NCBI GenBank assembly: GCA_003427395.1
Contig: BFEA01000154.1
Location: forward strand, 349,753-408,641
DNA: 58,889 nucleotides
Direction of reading: 5' to 3'
From: Chara braunii
Taxonomy: Eukaryota > Streptophyta > Charophyceae > Charales > Characeae
The position numbers and the translations under genes are program-made. This document shows positions 45,500-56,371 of the stretch, piece by piece (positions within the stretch are counted from its first letter, which is position 1; each line of letters begins with the position of its first letter). A model generated the notes under the pieces. It saw only the letters and a list, made by a program, of their open reading frames with translations. It did not search any database and was not told the DNA's origin.

Positions 45500-46240
45500 T
45501 CTGACTGGGTCAACCAAGGGCTGGGCCAGTTCCATAAGTTTGGGAAGGCCCAATCCTATGTTTATTTTTGGATTACCTGGAGGACCAAACATGTTCCATA
45601 AGTTTGGGTGGTCTGGTTGCTCTGACTTGTGAGGGCTGAATGTGAAATGACTTTTTAGGGACCAAGCATGTTCCATAAGTTTGGGTGGCTTGGTCGCCTT
45701 GTTTACTTTGGGTTGTTGTCAGTTTCTTTTGTTCTTGAAGAAGGAGGTCTGACCATGTTCCATAAGTTTGGGTGGCTCAACCTCTTCCTGCTTTGGCTTT
45801 GAGAGAAATGAACCAGGCTGAGGACCAGGACATGTTCCATAAGTTTGGGTGGTCTTGGTCCAATGCCTCGCACATGCTGGAACCAAAAGGATATAATTTG
45901 ACTATATTTTACTATTATATTATTAATGAACAAGCTAGTCAGCCAGGGTTCGATAAGTTTGGGTGATCTGACTACAACTTATCACCAACTGAAGAGTACT
46001 AATTAAGAATAAACTTGTGGTACGAAGGGGCAGGCTGAATCTTGAGCTGAAGATGATCGGTCTCAAAAGACTAAGTGTAGACAATTATATAAAGCTGGGA
46101 TATCTAAACAGTTCAGGGCGACTAGGGTGGCCTAGTCACATGGCCAAAGGAGAGAAAAGTTGTTGTGCCATATGCTTGTGTATACTTCATGGCTGAGCTA
46201 GACATGTTCCATGAGTTTGGGTGGTCTAGCTTTATGCCCT
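45500..46240 (+). repeat. Hairpin array in copy C
   Basis: The core CATGTTCCATAAGTTTGGG recurs between complementary arms: TGGGCC/GGCCCA (45522, 45547), GACCA/TGGTC (45583, 45609), GACCAAG/CTTGGTC (around 45665) and AGCTAGA/TCTAGCT (46196, 46225). It is inverted relative to copy B. Some stems differ from the B unit at the same place yet still pair. Confidence 0.85.
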
Positions 46241-46499
46241 ATGTAAGATGGGTATAAAGGGATAAATCATTGAAAAACTATGAACTATTGTTTGTCAAGT
46301 TTACTCTGAATGGTGAGAGTATTTACCTTTGTGGCTTGGCCTGCATGTGACTGAGTGAGGCTACTACTTAGTCTGAGTTTGAGTTTGATAGGTAGTTGCT
46401 TTAGTTGCTCGCCACGTGCTAGAGCCATAGGAGTTAGTTTCAATTCTGAGCTAAGTTTTTTTACTTAGGTCAATTTTTGCATTTTTTGGGATCTTTTGG

Positions 46500-47190
46500 T
46501 ATAGTTGGCCTTGTATAAATCTTGGTAAGCCACTTTCTCAATGGGAAGCGCTGCCGAAATTTCTTCAAAATCAAAGAGTTAGTCAGACTTTGTCTTTTTC
46601 AAGATCTAACTTTTTTGACTTTTTGGCTTAGTAAAAATTTCGAACATCTCCTTTTCTAAAGGGAGTGCCGCCAAAATTTTTGCTAATTCAGGGAGTTAGA
46701 CAAAACCAGACTTTGAAAAGTCAAAGTCACTGTAGATTTGGAACTTAGCTTTGTATAAATTATGGAATACCACTTTCTCTACGGGAAGCGCTGTCGAAAT
46801 TTCTACAAATCTAGGGAGTTAAACTTTTGTCTTGGTTGGACTCAAAGTTAATGTAGATCTGAACTTAGCTTTGTATACATCTTGGAATAACACTTTCTCT
46901 ACGGGAAGCGCTGCTCAAATTTCTACAAATCTAGAGAGTTAGTTAAAATTTTGTCTTGGTTGGACTCAGATTTTATATTTGAACTCATGGCTGTCTTGGT
47001 ATAAATCTGCGAATTCTCCCTTTGTGGAGGAAGTGCTGCCCAAATTTTTACGAATTTGGGGAGTTAGACAAATTTTTGTCTGCCTAAAAATAAGAGCTTG
47101 ATTTTTTAGCTCGTATAAATTTTGGAATGGTAGTTTTTCTACGGGAAGAGCTGTCGGAACTTTCCTAGTGTAGAGGAGTTGGATTATAGC
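46500..47190 (+). repeat. 120-bp tandem array in copy C (about six units)
   Basis: Units share CTACGGGAAGCGCTG or a variant (near 46545, 46662, 46785, 46905, 47030 and 47143), then AAATTT and GGAGTTAG. The period is 115-125. Confidence 0.85.
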
Positions 47191-48081
47191 TGACAGATGG
47201 CAATTCTGGAAAATCCGCTCTGTATGGAGGAGACTTTGCTACGGTCTAGCTTTCTATTGGCGCTTGCTTAAAGGTAGACTTGGGCTTAGTTAATTAGGAT
47301 GATTTGAGTGAGATCGTGATATGAGGATTATTTTCTATAGACTTGTAGATTTAGCTTGGGGCATTGGCCTGTCATGTGTTACAGGTCCTCTTGATTGATT
47401 GATTCAAGATCTGGACTAGATTCAGCTTGTTCCTATAAGGATCGCCTTCTGTTATCATGGATAACATGTCGGTTGTCGATTCGTCGGTTTACGACTCAAC
47501 TCCAACTCACCCTCAATACTCAACCTAAAAGACTTTAGCCCTGGTGATTTCATTGTTTTGTTAAGGTTTCACCCGGACTTTTATTGAATGGCCATTTAAC
47601 AATGGTACTGAGTATTCAATTATGGTTGGTTGGACAAGGAGGCTGGGTTTGCATGGCTGAAGCGAGGGGACTGAGTATAGAGAGTTGTTGGTGTTGACTC
47701 CGTGTAGTGCGTGGACTCTTGTTTAGACTCTTTGATGTGATTGCAGGTATGTTCTTTGGTTCTTATTTTGGATTTGACTGCCCGCGATCACACATGGATG
47801 GTAGTTCGCTTGGCCGGGAGGGTCTCAATATGTATATGGATGTGAGGAGTCCCACTGTGATTATGAGAAGTGATCGTCACATACTTACCTCTTTTATATA
47901 CATATATCTGTGTGTACATATGATGGTAGTTCGCTTGGCCCGAGAGGTCCGCGTACTAAGGTTTTAATTGGGGGTTCAGATTGAAAAAAAGGGGGGGGGG
48001 GGGAGCTCTATTTTGTTTGTATGCTTTTTGAAGGATTCTTAGTCTGACGTTGGTCTTGGGCCTGGGTTCGAGGTCCTTGTC

Positions 48082-48678
48082 CAGGACATCCCAGGCCCTA
48101 GGCTCTGTAGGGAAGGAACCTTCCCTTGCGCATAGCCTATCTGCCCTGACCGTCGAGATACCCAACCCTGGGGCCAGAAATGTCGCGAGGGTTGAACGGC
48201 ATGTCCTTCAGCCGTTTAATATCGTGAAGGGCAACCCCTCACGATATATTACTTCAGCCATTCAATATCGTGAGGCCGAAACTGCGATTGCCGCGTATGA
48301 CTAGCATCGCCGATTGATGAAGGAAAGGCTTGCAACCGCACACCTTTATATTAAAGTCTTGCGCGCGACGTTCGTCCGTCCTAGTGTCTAGAGTTATTGG
48401 ATTAAGTGACTCGTATGTGTACGTGAGTGTCCAGAGTCGTGATAGGCCATTGGGGCCAACCAACAAGGTTACCCAAGGTGGTGATTTTGGGATGTGGAGG
48501 CCCTTCGGCCTATGCTTGCTTTTTAGAATTATATAGTTGGACGTAGTAGTCCGTGGCAGCCGTCAAAGCCAAACCCCTTGACTTCTTTCCAGGTCGTAGA
48601 TGATGGAGCTGGTCTCCAGGGCGATAAGAGACGATTGCCACCATAGGTATGAACCTGTGTACCACCCACTCTCCGCAC
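48082..48678. repeat. Stretch identical to copy B (inverted)
   Basis: Reverse complement of 32671-33261 without mismatches by eye. Confidence 0.85.
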
Positions 48679-49587
48679 GGTGCAGACGAGGGTGTGGTGG
48701 TTGTCCAGCGTCGACAAATTAACCCTCAAGGCGCGTGTAAGCCGACACTTGCGTGTCGAATGCGACCCTTGCGTGTCGAATGCGACCCTTGAGATTAACG
48801 AGGGCCGCATGATTATGGGTACTACATAGTACGCCATCATTGCGATCGCTTGCGTACGCTTGCATTGCGAATCGATATGAGTTAGCCCTGCGTCCGCGTG
48901 GTTGTGTACTTAGCCTCGCGCACGACGCCTATCTGATTTCTGCATCAGAAAGTTATGGGATGGCTGCTGAGGGCCTAGGAGTGTTGTCGCGTTGTTTGTT
49001 CAGTGTCCTTCTATATATATATTGTCACAGCCCCTCGTTTGTTGTCCTCTTCTCTCTCTCTGCCTACGGTTTACCAGGCAGTTCTATTTGTGACGATATA
49101 TGTACGTGTGTGTGTTTTTATTTTTATGTTCTTTATAGTGGTGTGCGCGTGGCGTGTGGGATGCGTCCTAGTCGATCGGCGACGAATCGCGCTTGGGACC
49201 TCAGCCCCCCAAGATGTCGATTCTCGTGCGGATCCGATAGAGGCGTATTATCGCGCGTGCCCCTTATGCTACAACGAACGAGAAACGCCATCGACTGGTC
49301 CACCTCTGCGATTGCAGCTGATTAACTTTCGTACTGTGGACTGGTAGCTCGGCGGGGCTACGCCCACCGAAGGGAGGTGACAACTCCTGTAAGGTGGAGG
49401 TAAGACGTGCCTCATGTAGGCCCTATCCTGTCGTAGGGGCTCGCGAGAGGTATGGCTGGCGCATTCGGCCGGAGCGGCTTGCGGAAGCTCCATGTATATT
49501 CGCGACGAGGATCGAGTCCAACTCTTGCGTGACGTGGCCGGGAGGGTCTCGCACCGCCCATGCGGTGTCGGACCGATGCGCTCGACA

Positions 49588-49750
49588 ATGTTCGGTTCGG
49601 GCATCACACTGATCGGAAGGAGGACCACTGGTTCAGCAGGGAGGAACTCATGCAGACCGCTCCGCAAGTTTTAGCCCACTACGAGAGATTTCTGCAGAAA
49701 GGAAAGCGCCCTATGGTTGAAGATTGAGCTTTTCAAGGGACTGTTGAAGC
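49588..49750 (+). other. Element F 3' internal remnant
   Basis: About 160 bases lie between the end of copy C and the F polypurine tract. A short open stretch (DRKEDHWFSREELMQTAP) ends at a stop after MVED. I do not recognise it. It is what remains of the F interior at its 3' end. Confidence 0.5.
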
Positions 49751-49761
49751 TAAGGAGGGAA
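49751..49761 (+). promoter_or_regulatory. Element F polypurine tract
   Basis: TAAGGAGGGAA abuts the 3' LTR start. Such tracts prime plus-strand DNA synthesis in LTR retrotransposons. Confidence 0.75.
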
Positions 49762-50681
49762 TGCGAGGCCATTGCCTCTGTGAGCGCAATCAACCCCCAT
49801 TTTGGAGTCAGTCGGCCGCCCTAGGTGACGGCAGGTTTGACGAGGCCCTCAAGGCCTTATTTCGGCCACTGCGGAACTAAGGAAATTCAGTTAGTTGCGC
49901 ATGTTAGTTGGTGGATAGAACCCAGGCCCTGGGCCGCCAGTGTGAATGTATGGAAAGCGGGCATTGGGCTGGATACGGGTACTGGGCCAAACACACGCCA
50001 AAGGCAGTTAGGTGCATGCAACCACCTCAGGCCCCAGGCCTGTTCTCGATCGTGCTGGGTCTGAGGCTACCGGGGCCTACTGGAAGCTTCCTGAACTGGA
50101 CGCAGGCAGGCCACTTCGATATAGCAAAGGGCCTGCCTCTTGATTCCTCATTCGAGTGCTGGCTGCATGTTGCGCAAGCGCTGCTGAGCTATTTTGCTGG
50201 CTGGCGCCCACACGCTCACGGGCGAGCAGGGAAGGAGCAGGCAGCCATAGTCGAGCCGCGCTGATGTAAGCTGGGTGTGGCGCATGGTGGTCCTTGGGTG
50301 CAAGTGGCATCTGTGTGTTGGGGAACGAGGTTGTGAGTAAGGCGAGAGACATACATGGTGCTGGAAGCTTGCGACATTGGTCGGTGTATGCTCGTAGTTC
50401 GGGAGAGCTGTTGTCGTCAACTTCGGCATTATAGTATAGGCTAGATAGGATTTGCCACATGTAGTCTGGGCGTCGAGCGCCAGATAGGATATCAACTTTG
50501 GTTCTTCGTTGATGATGACGATGGGACTATTTCAGCAATTTCATTTATGAACTCTTGGTGTGTTCTTATCTGGTGAATCTCGTGATGCAATTCTGCTGTT
50601 GGTTCGAGATCACGAGTATCTGGACTCATATGTATGATGATGTTTGATTGATGAAATTCGCGATTGCTCATCTTCCTTGCA
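49762..50681 (+). mobile_element. Element F 3' LTR (920 bp)
   Basis: It begins TGCGAGGCCATTGCC and ends CTTGCA, collinear and equal in length to 20347-21266. It is preceded by a polypurine tract and followed by the target duplication CATT. The minus-strand G gag resumes directly to its right. Confidence 0.92.
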
Positions 50682-50685
50682 CATT
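50682..50685. repeat. Target site duplication of element F (right)
   Basis: CATT, equal to 20343-20346. Confidence 0.75.
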
Positions 50686-51334
50686 CTCCTCCTTTTTCTT
50701 CTCCTTCAAATGCTCTACCGAGTTAGAGATTTCGTCACAAGCAAGCGCTCGGGTAACTCTCTTCAAATCTCAACCACCGACCGACCATCGTCGGGGATGG
50801 CGGCCCTCACTTCATGGTCTATCTTGGGTTTGGTATGGTGGAGAAAGTTTGCAATCATTCTCTATTCTGTCCACTCCCCCCTTAAACCAATAAACTCCCA
50901 GTCATTTAGAAACTCAGAAAGATTCTGCCCTGTGAAGACCGTTTGGGCCTCGAGAAATCGAGGCGGGTGGTACACGGGGGGGCCCCAAAGAAGGGGGGCA
51001 CGTAGGAGCCCGACGCATTCGCCATTGAATAAGAACTCCTTCTGTAGGGCTCACTAGGGGCTTCCCTCCAGGTGTCCCTCACCCCAGAATCTGTAAACCT
51101 TGCTGCCCTGGGTGTTGTCAAAACCTCTTTTCTCCAACTCTTTCCCTCCGCGGTACGTCCTTCCAGTTCCTTGGCCCGAATCTCTAACTCTCTTAAGGCC
51201 TTTCTTAGTTTCTCCGCATCACTAATAGATTTTACACCCATCTTTCTTTTAGGATTGTTCGTCATAGACTCTTGTGTTTTTACGCCCCCTCCAATTGAAG
51301 TCAAATAAGCTTCCTCGACATCCATTTTTCCCAA
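50686..51334 (-). pseudogene. Element G gag, N-terminal half
   Basis: The minus-strand frame 51334-50906 starts MGKMDVEEAYLTSIGGG and contains a charged helical segment (SDAEKLRKALRELEIRAKEL) and a Ser/Tyr/Pro-rich part. Toward 50686 another frame reads VTRALACDEISNSVEHLKEK and runs into the F insertion. On the other side of F it continues with NESIIAFARRYEKAS (20346). Together this looks like the capsid region of a gypsy gag; stops and frameshifts break it. Confidence 0.7.
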
Positions 51335-52517
51335 CTAATCTTCAGACACTCGACTCAGGGCGGCTAAAATTCTCTCGATCGAGCCTTCCTGAATTTCCAG
51401 CAGTGCCTCAAAGTCGGCGTCCTCACCGTCGGCCCTAACAACCAAGGTGGTGGTCAATACGACTTTCGAGTAGCGTGAGTTAGTCTCCAGCATTATTTGC
51501 GAAACTTTGTCAACAACGACTTTAGAAAGCTTTCCAGATTCTCTCTTTCTCTCTTTCAGTTTCGTTTTTTGCTTCTCCTATCGCCTCTCTCCACGTACGG
51601 AAGAGCATTTCCCTTTCAAATGGTGTAGTATGAATCTCAATTTTCGCCAATCAAAACTCCTCGGTCGCTTGCTAGGTCGCACACTTCTTGGCTTCCACCG
51701 CTGCCCTCCTTGAGCACTCGGCCTCCTCGTTTTGACTCAACCTCTCTTTGTGTATTGCCTCGACTCTAGCTCGCACAAGTCACCCTTCTATCTTAGCTGC
51801 CGAAATTAGTTGATTCTTCTCGCCTTTTGTCTCACAACTAGCCATCCCTTCTCTCGCTAGTTCCGTTACAGATCTGTCGTACTATCCTAGCCAAGAAATC
51901 CTCCTTGTTTATATCCTAGCCAAGATCCCCTCCAATTTATTGTCTTCTCTCTCTGCTCCTTGTAAACCACAATGAACTCCTCCACCCTCTCTTCTGGTGC
52001 AAGGAACCCTTGTTCGTCGGTAGAGAGCCACCAATCCTTGTATCCGTCCACTAGTTCCACTATATCATTTATTGGGTCCAAAAACAATTCTATAAGCGAA
52101 TTAATCTTCTCGTTCCGTCCTCTCACACGCGGTATCGTGCCTCTTGTACCGTTTCGTCCTTCTCTATTTCGCACCTCATCCATCCTTGCGACCACACCAT
52201 CATTTTATAAGTTGTCCGTTTCTGAGCTACTACCAATTCGAGCAACCTAAGTCGTTCTTGTTCGATAGCCTCCTCCGCCAGGCGCTGGCAGCCCCGACCG
52301 TCCAGCGATCGCGTCGATCTAATCCAAGTAACTGATGTTATTCCTCCCGCAAACGATAGTGTGTTAGTTTCTACCTCATCAGTCATCGCTCTCGGCATCC
52401 CTCTTGAAGGACTTAATTCTTCACGGCCCTCATAACAACTCTCACCCTTCCATTCTCATTTCGGATTTCGGGCTCGCCCTCCACCCCGAACAAACTGGTA
52501 TCAAGGGAGAGTTCACC
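51335..52517 (-). pseudogene. Element G leader/gag polyprotein, helical part
   Basis: Minus-strand frames at 52195-51887 and 52398-52123 contain LIELFLDPINDIVELVDGY, EERVEEFIVVYKEQREKT and QRLAEEAIEQERLRLLELVV. They are acidic and helical, without known motifs, and resemble the helices in the modules to the right. Frame changes between them indicate decay. Confidence 0.5.
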
Positions 52518-52748
52518 CTACTGTCCCTCTACACATGCGGCACCTCTCCTTATCTCGACCACTCCAGTCTCAGGACACCTCACCCTCCTACAAATTGAAA
52601 TCCCTAACGCATATAGGTCCTCACGGGTCCATGCTCTCAAGAGTAGGCGTAGGTCATTTGACGTCCTCCTGGCGAGCTCCCACTTCAACCCTTCTCGAAT
52701 TACGTTACCTCCGACCGGTTGAAACTCGCCTCCTCTGACCATTAGCAT
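52518..52748 (-). pseudogene. Element G leader ORF fragment
   Basis: The minus-strand frame begins MLMVRGGEFQPVGGNVIREG and includes LARRTSNDLRLLLRAWTRED. I recognise no family. The start lies inside the 59-bp tandem duplication. Confidence 0.4.
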
Positions 52749-52844
52749 CTTGATGCCTTAAAACAAATTGGACTGTAACCTCCCGCGCCTCCTCTGACCA
52801 TTAGTAGCTCGATGGCTTAAAACAAATTGGATTGTAACCTCCCG
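52727..52844. repeat. 59-bp tandem duplication
   Basis: Units at 52727-52785 and 52786-52844 begin CGCCTCCTCTGACCATTAG and differ at a handful of bases. Confidence 0.92.
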
Positions 52845-52888
52845 CTTCTCGTCCCTTAATATCTCGCATGGCGTCGATGCTTAGGGAG

Positions 52889-53146
52889 TCACTCAAAAAC
52901 CGTTATTCGGGTGCTCCAAACGATGTTTTTTCCTAGCGAGAGCAACCTATCCCTTTCTTCCTCTACCACTTCCCTCGCTCTCTCCCAACATCGTCCGTAG
53001 ATAAGGTTAGTCTTCCTTTCTACCGGCAAGTAGATCCGTAAGTCGCGCACATCTGTTCCGATAAATCGAACAACCATCACATAAAGACGGATTTGCTCCC
53101 ATTCGCTATCCACTAAGTCGTAGGCCTCCACCTCGTACATAATCAT
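52889..53146 (-). pseudogene. Element G leader module (copy 2)
   Basis: The 85-residue minus-strand frame contains RLYVMVVRFIGTDVRDLRIY and CWERAREVVEEERDRLLSLG. It aligns with the neighbouring frame at 53280-53678 over about 60 residues, with the same beta-like then helical order. There is no match to a named family that I know. Confidence 0.6.
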
Positions 53147-53279
53147 CTCTCCTTTCTAAAGAGCTAAGGGACGAGCAAACGACTTCTAACTTTTTCTGCA
53201 ACAGCCTATTCCCTGAGAGGAACCTTTCCCTCCCAACTTCTAATTCCTCATCCGAAATCACTCTTCCTCCACTCATCCT

Positions 53280-53678
53280 CTACTTCCCCCAGCACCTGGC
53301 TTTTAATACCATATTTATTATTGGTTCCCAGTTGCTTACGTCAAGGTAACTCTCGGGAATGGGCGCACTAGGGGCAGCAACCCTCTTCCCTTCTGTTTCC
53401 AACATTTTCCTATAGGCATACACTATTTTTTCAGCCCTGTTTCGGCACCCCCATAGATCACCAATCAATATTCTTCCCTCTGGGTTGTAGAATCCCATGT
53501 CATAATCGTCGGTCTCCACAAACCTCGCCACGAAAACATATACCTTTTCCTTCAATTTCGTGTTCACTACCACCATATAGTTCTCAAACACATAAGGAAA
53601 AGGTTCACTCTGAGTCAGAGAAGCGCAGTTTCCCAACAAAGTTTCGATGGCCGGGTCGCTCGATGACGGTAAGCCCAA
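53280..53678 (-). pseudogene. Element G leader module (copy 1)
   Basis: The 132-residue minus-strand frame contains KVYVFVARFVETDDYDMGFY, then CRNRAEKIVYAYRKMLETEG and SYLDVSNWEPIINMVLK. The first two parts correspond to RLYVMVVRFIGTD and CWERAREVVEEERD in the next frame. It starts MGLPSSSDP, which may or may not be a true start. The function is unknown. Confidence 0.6.
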
Positions 53679-53847
53679 ATTTATACCCCTTTCCTAAGAG
53701 AGTCTCTCCACGAGTAGTTTAGTCATTGCTAGTCCTCGGACCCATCCGAACCACTATCCTAGACCACTGCTCCTTAGCGCTCTCCTCGATCTCACTCGCG
53801 TTTTTGAAGTACCCTACCCTCTCCTCGGGGAAGTCTCGCACATCCTC

Positions 53848-54342
53848 CTACTCTTCGCGATTATCTCCTACCTCTTCCCACTCTTCTTGGGCCCAGTCCT
53901 CGGGTTCGTACTCTCCCTCCTCATCCTTCGGAATTCCTATCGCACAGTAGTAGGAGCGCAGTTCAAACGACCCAAGGAGTGACCTTTGTCTATCAAAGGG
54001 ATCCGAATCCCAAGTCTCAAATAACTCGATCAGACCTGCTATGAAGTCGAATGGCTCTCGGATAACCCTATCAAAAGCGACCCAAAACTCAACGGGTTGG
54101 TCGTTTCTGGGAGACTCCCTCGCCCCTTTGGGTGATGCAGCGCTGACCAGCCTTACTAATTCCAAAGCCACGTCTTTGACTATTTGGCGTGCCTTCCACA
54201 ACACATAATAGGTGTGGTGCACGTCGCTACTCCACAAGAGTCGCTCGATCAGTAGAAAGGACCAATGTATCTGGGTCAACCGATCCAAGCCACTTAGGAA
54301 CTCATCTAGAACGAAGATCGGAACCAGAACTTGTATCGCCAC
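53848..54342 (-). pseudogene. Element G leader ORF, 164 residues
   Basis: This is the longest uninterrupted frame of the G leader. It contains SSDVHHTYYVLWKARQIVKD (resembling the helix of the modules), then VEFWVAFDRVIREPFDFIAG and a strongly acidic tail (EEGEYEPEDWAQEEWEEVGD). No family is recognised. The acidic end and module-like helix suggest a non-catalytic structural segment. Confidence 0.55.
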
Positions 54343-55535
54343 CTCAGCCTGTGGTTAAAAGACCTTCTCGGCGAGTTTGAGAGAAAGTATCCCCGATCGG
54401 AAGTCCTCCCCCCATCCCAGAGCTTACTGACCTCCACTTGTAATATACCCCGGACTGTTATCTCGTGCAGCCAAGTGTAGGAGTCAAGACCTGACACTGT
54501 GCCTAGCTTCGGGTCCTTATAGCCCCTGTTCTTTCGACCTAAGGACGATTTCTGCAAACATTGCGGTCTGATAGTAGAGGAAACCTTTTACCACTAATGT
54601 GGCCGACCCGGCTACCTTCCTCCTCCCTCGCCTATCCCGATCAAATCCCATCGAAGCTACTATCAGCAACCAGGCTCCTGGCCTTAGCAAGATCGACCTC
54701 CAGACTCTTATCTACTTTTCCCTTGCCAGGCCTTTGGATCACCTTCCCAGGTAAAGTGAACTCTACCCAGTCCTCACCAATGAACTCAGGCTCCTTATAC
54801 GTGAATTGGCGGAATTCAATTGGATATCCCTTCCCGTATCGAGGCATTTAGTCCTCTACCGGTTCGACGTCCAATATCCTACCCCTATCTATTTCTCCTG
54901 TAGTTGCCCCTCGGCGCAATTCTGCTCTAATTCGGAAGACAAGCCGACGAAACTCCCTACGTGCGGGTACGCCCCTTTCCAGGCAGTAAGTAACGAGCCA
55001 AGCGAGCCCGGCGACAGAAGGTCTAAACTGGATCGCCTTTCAAACCGCACCCACCAGTCTCTGATGCATGTTAGGGCCCCCAAAGATAATCCCAATTACA
55101 AATCTAGGTACTACCGTTGACCTCACCGCGGTGGACCTAGGAAGTTCCCAATTGTATGCGTACCGGATCCTGTCCGAGCCCCTTTAAAACTCGTTGAACA
55201 ACCGTGACCCGTACCTACGCCCGAGGGAGGTTAGACATGGAAGCGCTCGACAGTGCCTAGCGGTGTCTAGGACTAGAAATTTCCACTCCGATAAGTAAAT
55301 TCTAATGTCGACTTTTGCTTCGAGTGGCTCACTCTCTCTGTCGCTCCTGACACAAGGCCTTGGCTAGCATACGATCCTCACCCACAAGAAGATCCCTTCT
55401 CTCATTATTAGACCGTGCTCCGTAGTCGGTCTATATTTGCTTCTTCCCTCCAACGACAAACTTTCAATATCAAACGACCCTTTTTCTCCTTTAAGATGGA
55501 CCTGGGTCTCCGACTCAATAGATACCATTCCTAAT
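54343..55535 (-). pseudogene. Element G leader, further module remnants
   Basis: Short minus-strand frames continue the coding-like stretch: 54847-54641 (MPRYGKGYPIEFRQFTYKEP and LEVDLAKARSLVADSS); around 55310-55200 in another register (EAKVDIRIYLSEWKFLVLDT), whose DIRIYL recalls DLRIYL in copy 2; and 55529-55367 (MVSIESETQVHLKGEKGSFD). All are broken by stops. I see no catalytic motif. Confidence 0.45.
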
Positions 55536-56353
55536 CAAGACTGAAACGGCTCCTCTCATTGTATCCTTTCCCGTGCCCACTCTCGAACAAATGAGTTCAC
55601 AGACCCCCACGATAGACCCCCGTCAATCGCTCCTATAATGCCTCAAGATGTCAACAGGCCTAGGAAAGAACTGCCCTCTGGCGTATCTCTCCCTACCCTC
55701 ATGTCAAGGAGGAGGATGGATCGATGTACCATCATTGCTGGCCTACCTCCCTCGCCGCGACCTGGACACGAACTGGCCAGCTCATGTGTCCTAGGGTGGA
55801 CCGAAGTCGCACTCATACGAAGAGGCAGTGTCTCACTCATGCATCCTCACTTTTATCCATGCTTCTACTCGGCCCACCTTAGGCATGGTCTCACCCCAAT
55901 AAGTGTTGTGGATCAGACCCCCCCAGCTATCCATTGAGATCAACTAGCCTACCTACTTCCTTTCCCAGCTCCTTGCGATCCGGGGCGGTTCTCCCCTCCC
56001 CTTCAATCTCTCCTGTTATTCCCCTGCTCTCAATTTTCTCTCAAGGAAATTATAATTAGGTGGACTGACGAACGGTAGGGAAATCAGAAGAGAATACCCG
56101 TCCAATCACGGGAGTATGCAAGAGGAAATCCATACAGAAATGAAAAATGCCGAAATCCAACAACCAGAATATCTTATCGGGGTGTCGACATGGGTTGGAC
56201 CACCAATCGCCGCCGCACTCTCGCCTCAGCTTACCCTGGCACAGCCAAGAGAAACTCTAGGTCAGTTACACTGCTCGTGGCGCAATCTCATACTCGTGAA
56301 CACCGACAACCACGCCTCTACGGTTGCTGGACTGATGTCCCGAGAGGCAGCCT
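55536..56353 (-). other. Element G leader, noncoding
   Basis: This interval lies between the first leader frames and the PBS. No conserved motif or convincing frame was found on either strand. Confidence 0.5.
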
Positions 56354-56371
56354 TCCCCGACAACGGCGCCA
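56354..56371 (-). promoter_or_regulatory. Element G primer-binding site (tRNA-Asp type)
   Basis: Minus-strand TGGCGCCGTTGTCGGGGA is the complement of a plant tRNA-Asp 3' end with one mismatch. It is the same site as at 31819-31837. It lies one base after the LTR end GGTCGACA. Confidence 0.85.

Larger units (their letters stand above)
41683..49587 (+). mobile_element. Long LTR copy C (about 7.9 kb, opposite to B)
   Basis: It starts TGTCGGTGCG at 41683, as copy A does, and ends GCTCGACA at 49587, as copy B does. The ends form the short inverted repeat TGTCG...CGACA usual for LTRs. From 42830 onward it matches copy B inverted at about 90%. It is not followed by a PBS and I see no target duplication: the left flank is GTAAGC and the right flank is ATGTTC. 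An assembly chimera lies inside at 42680-42817. Between 49009 and 49105 it has a short insertion relative to B. Confidence 0.7.

Noticed and set aside
41683-49587. Solo LTR with target duplication
   Set aside because: The flanking bases (GTAAGC and ATGTTC) do not match, so the insertion type stays open.
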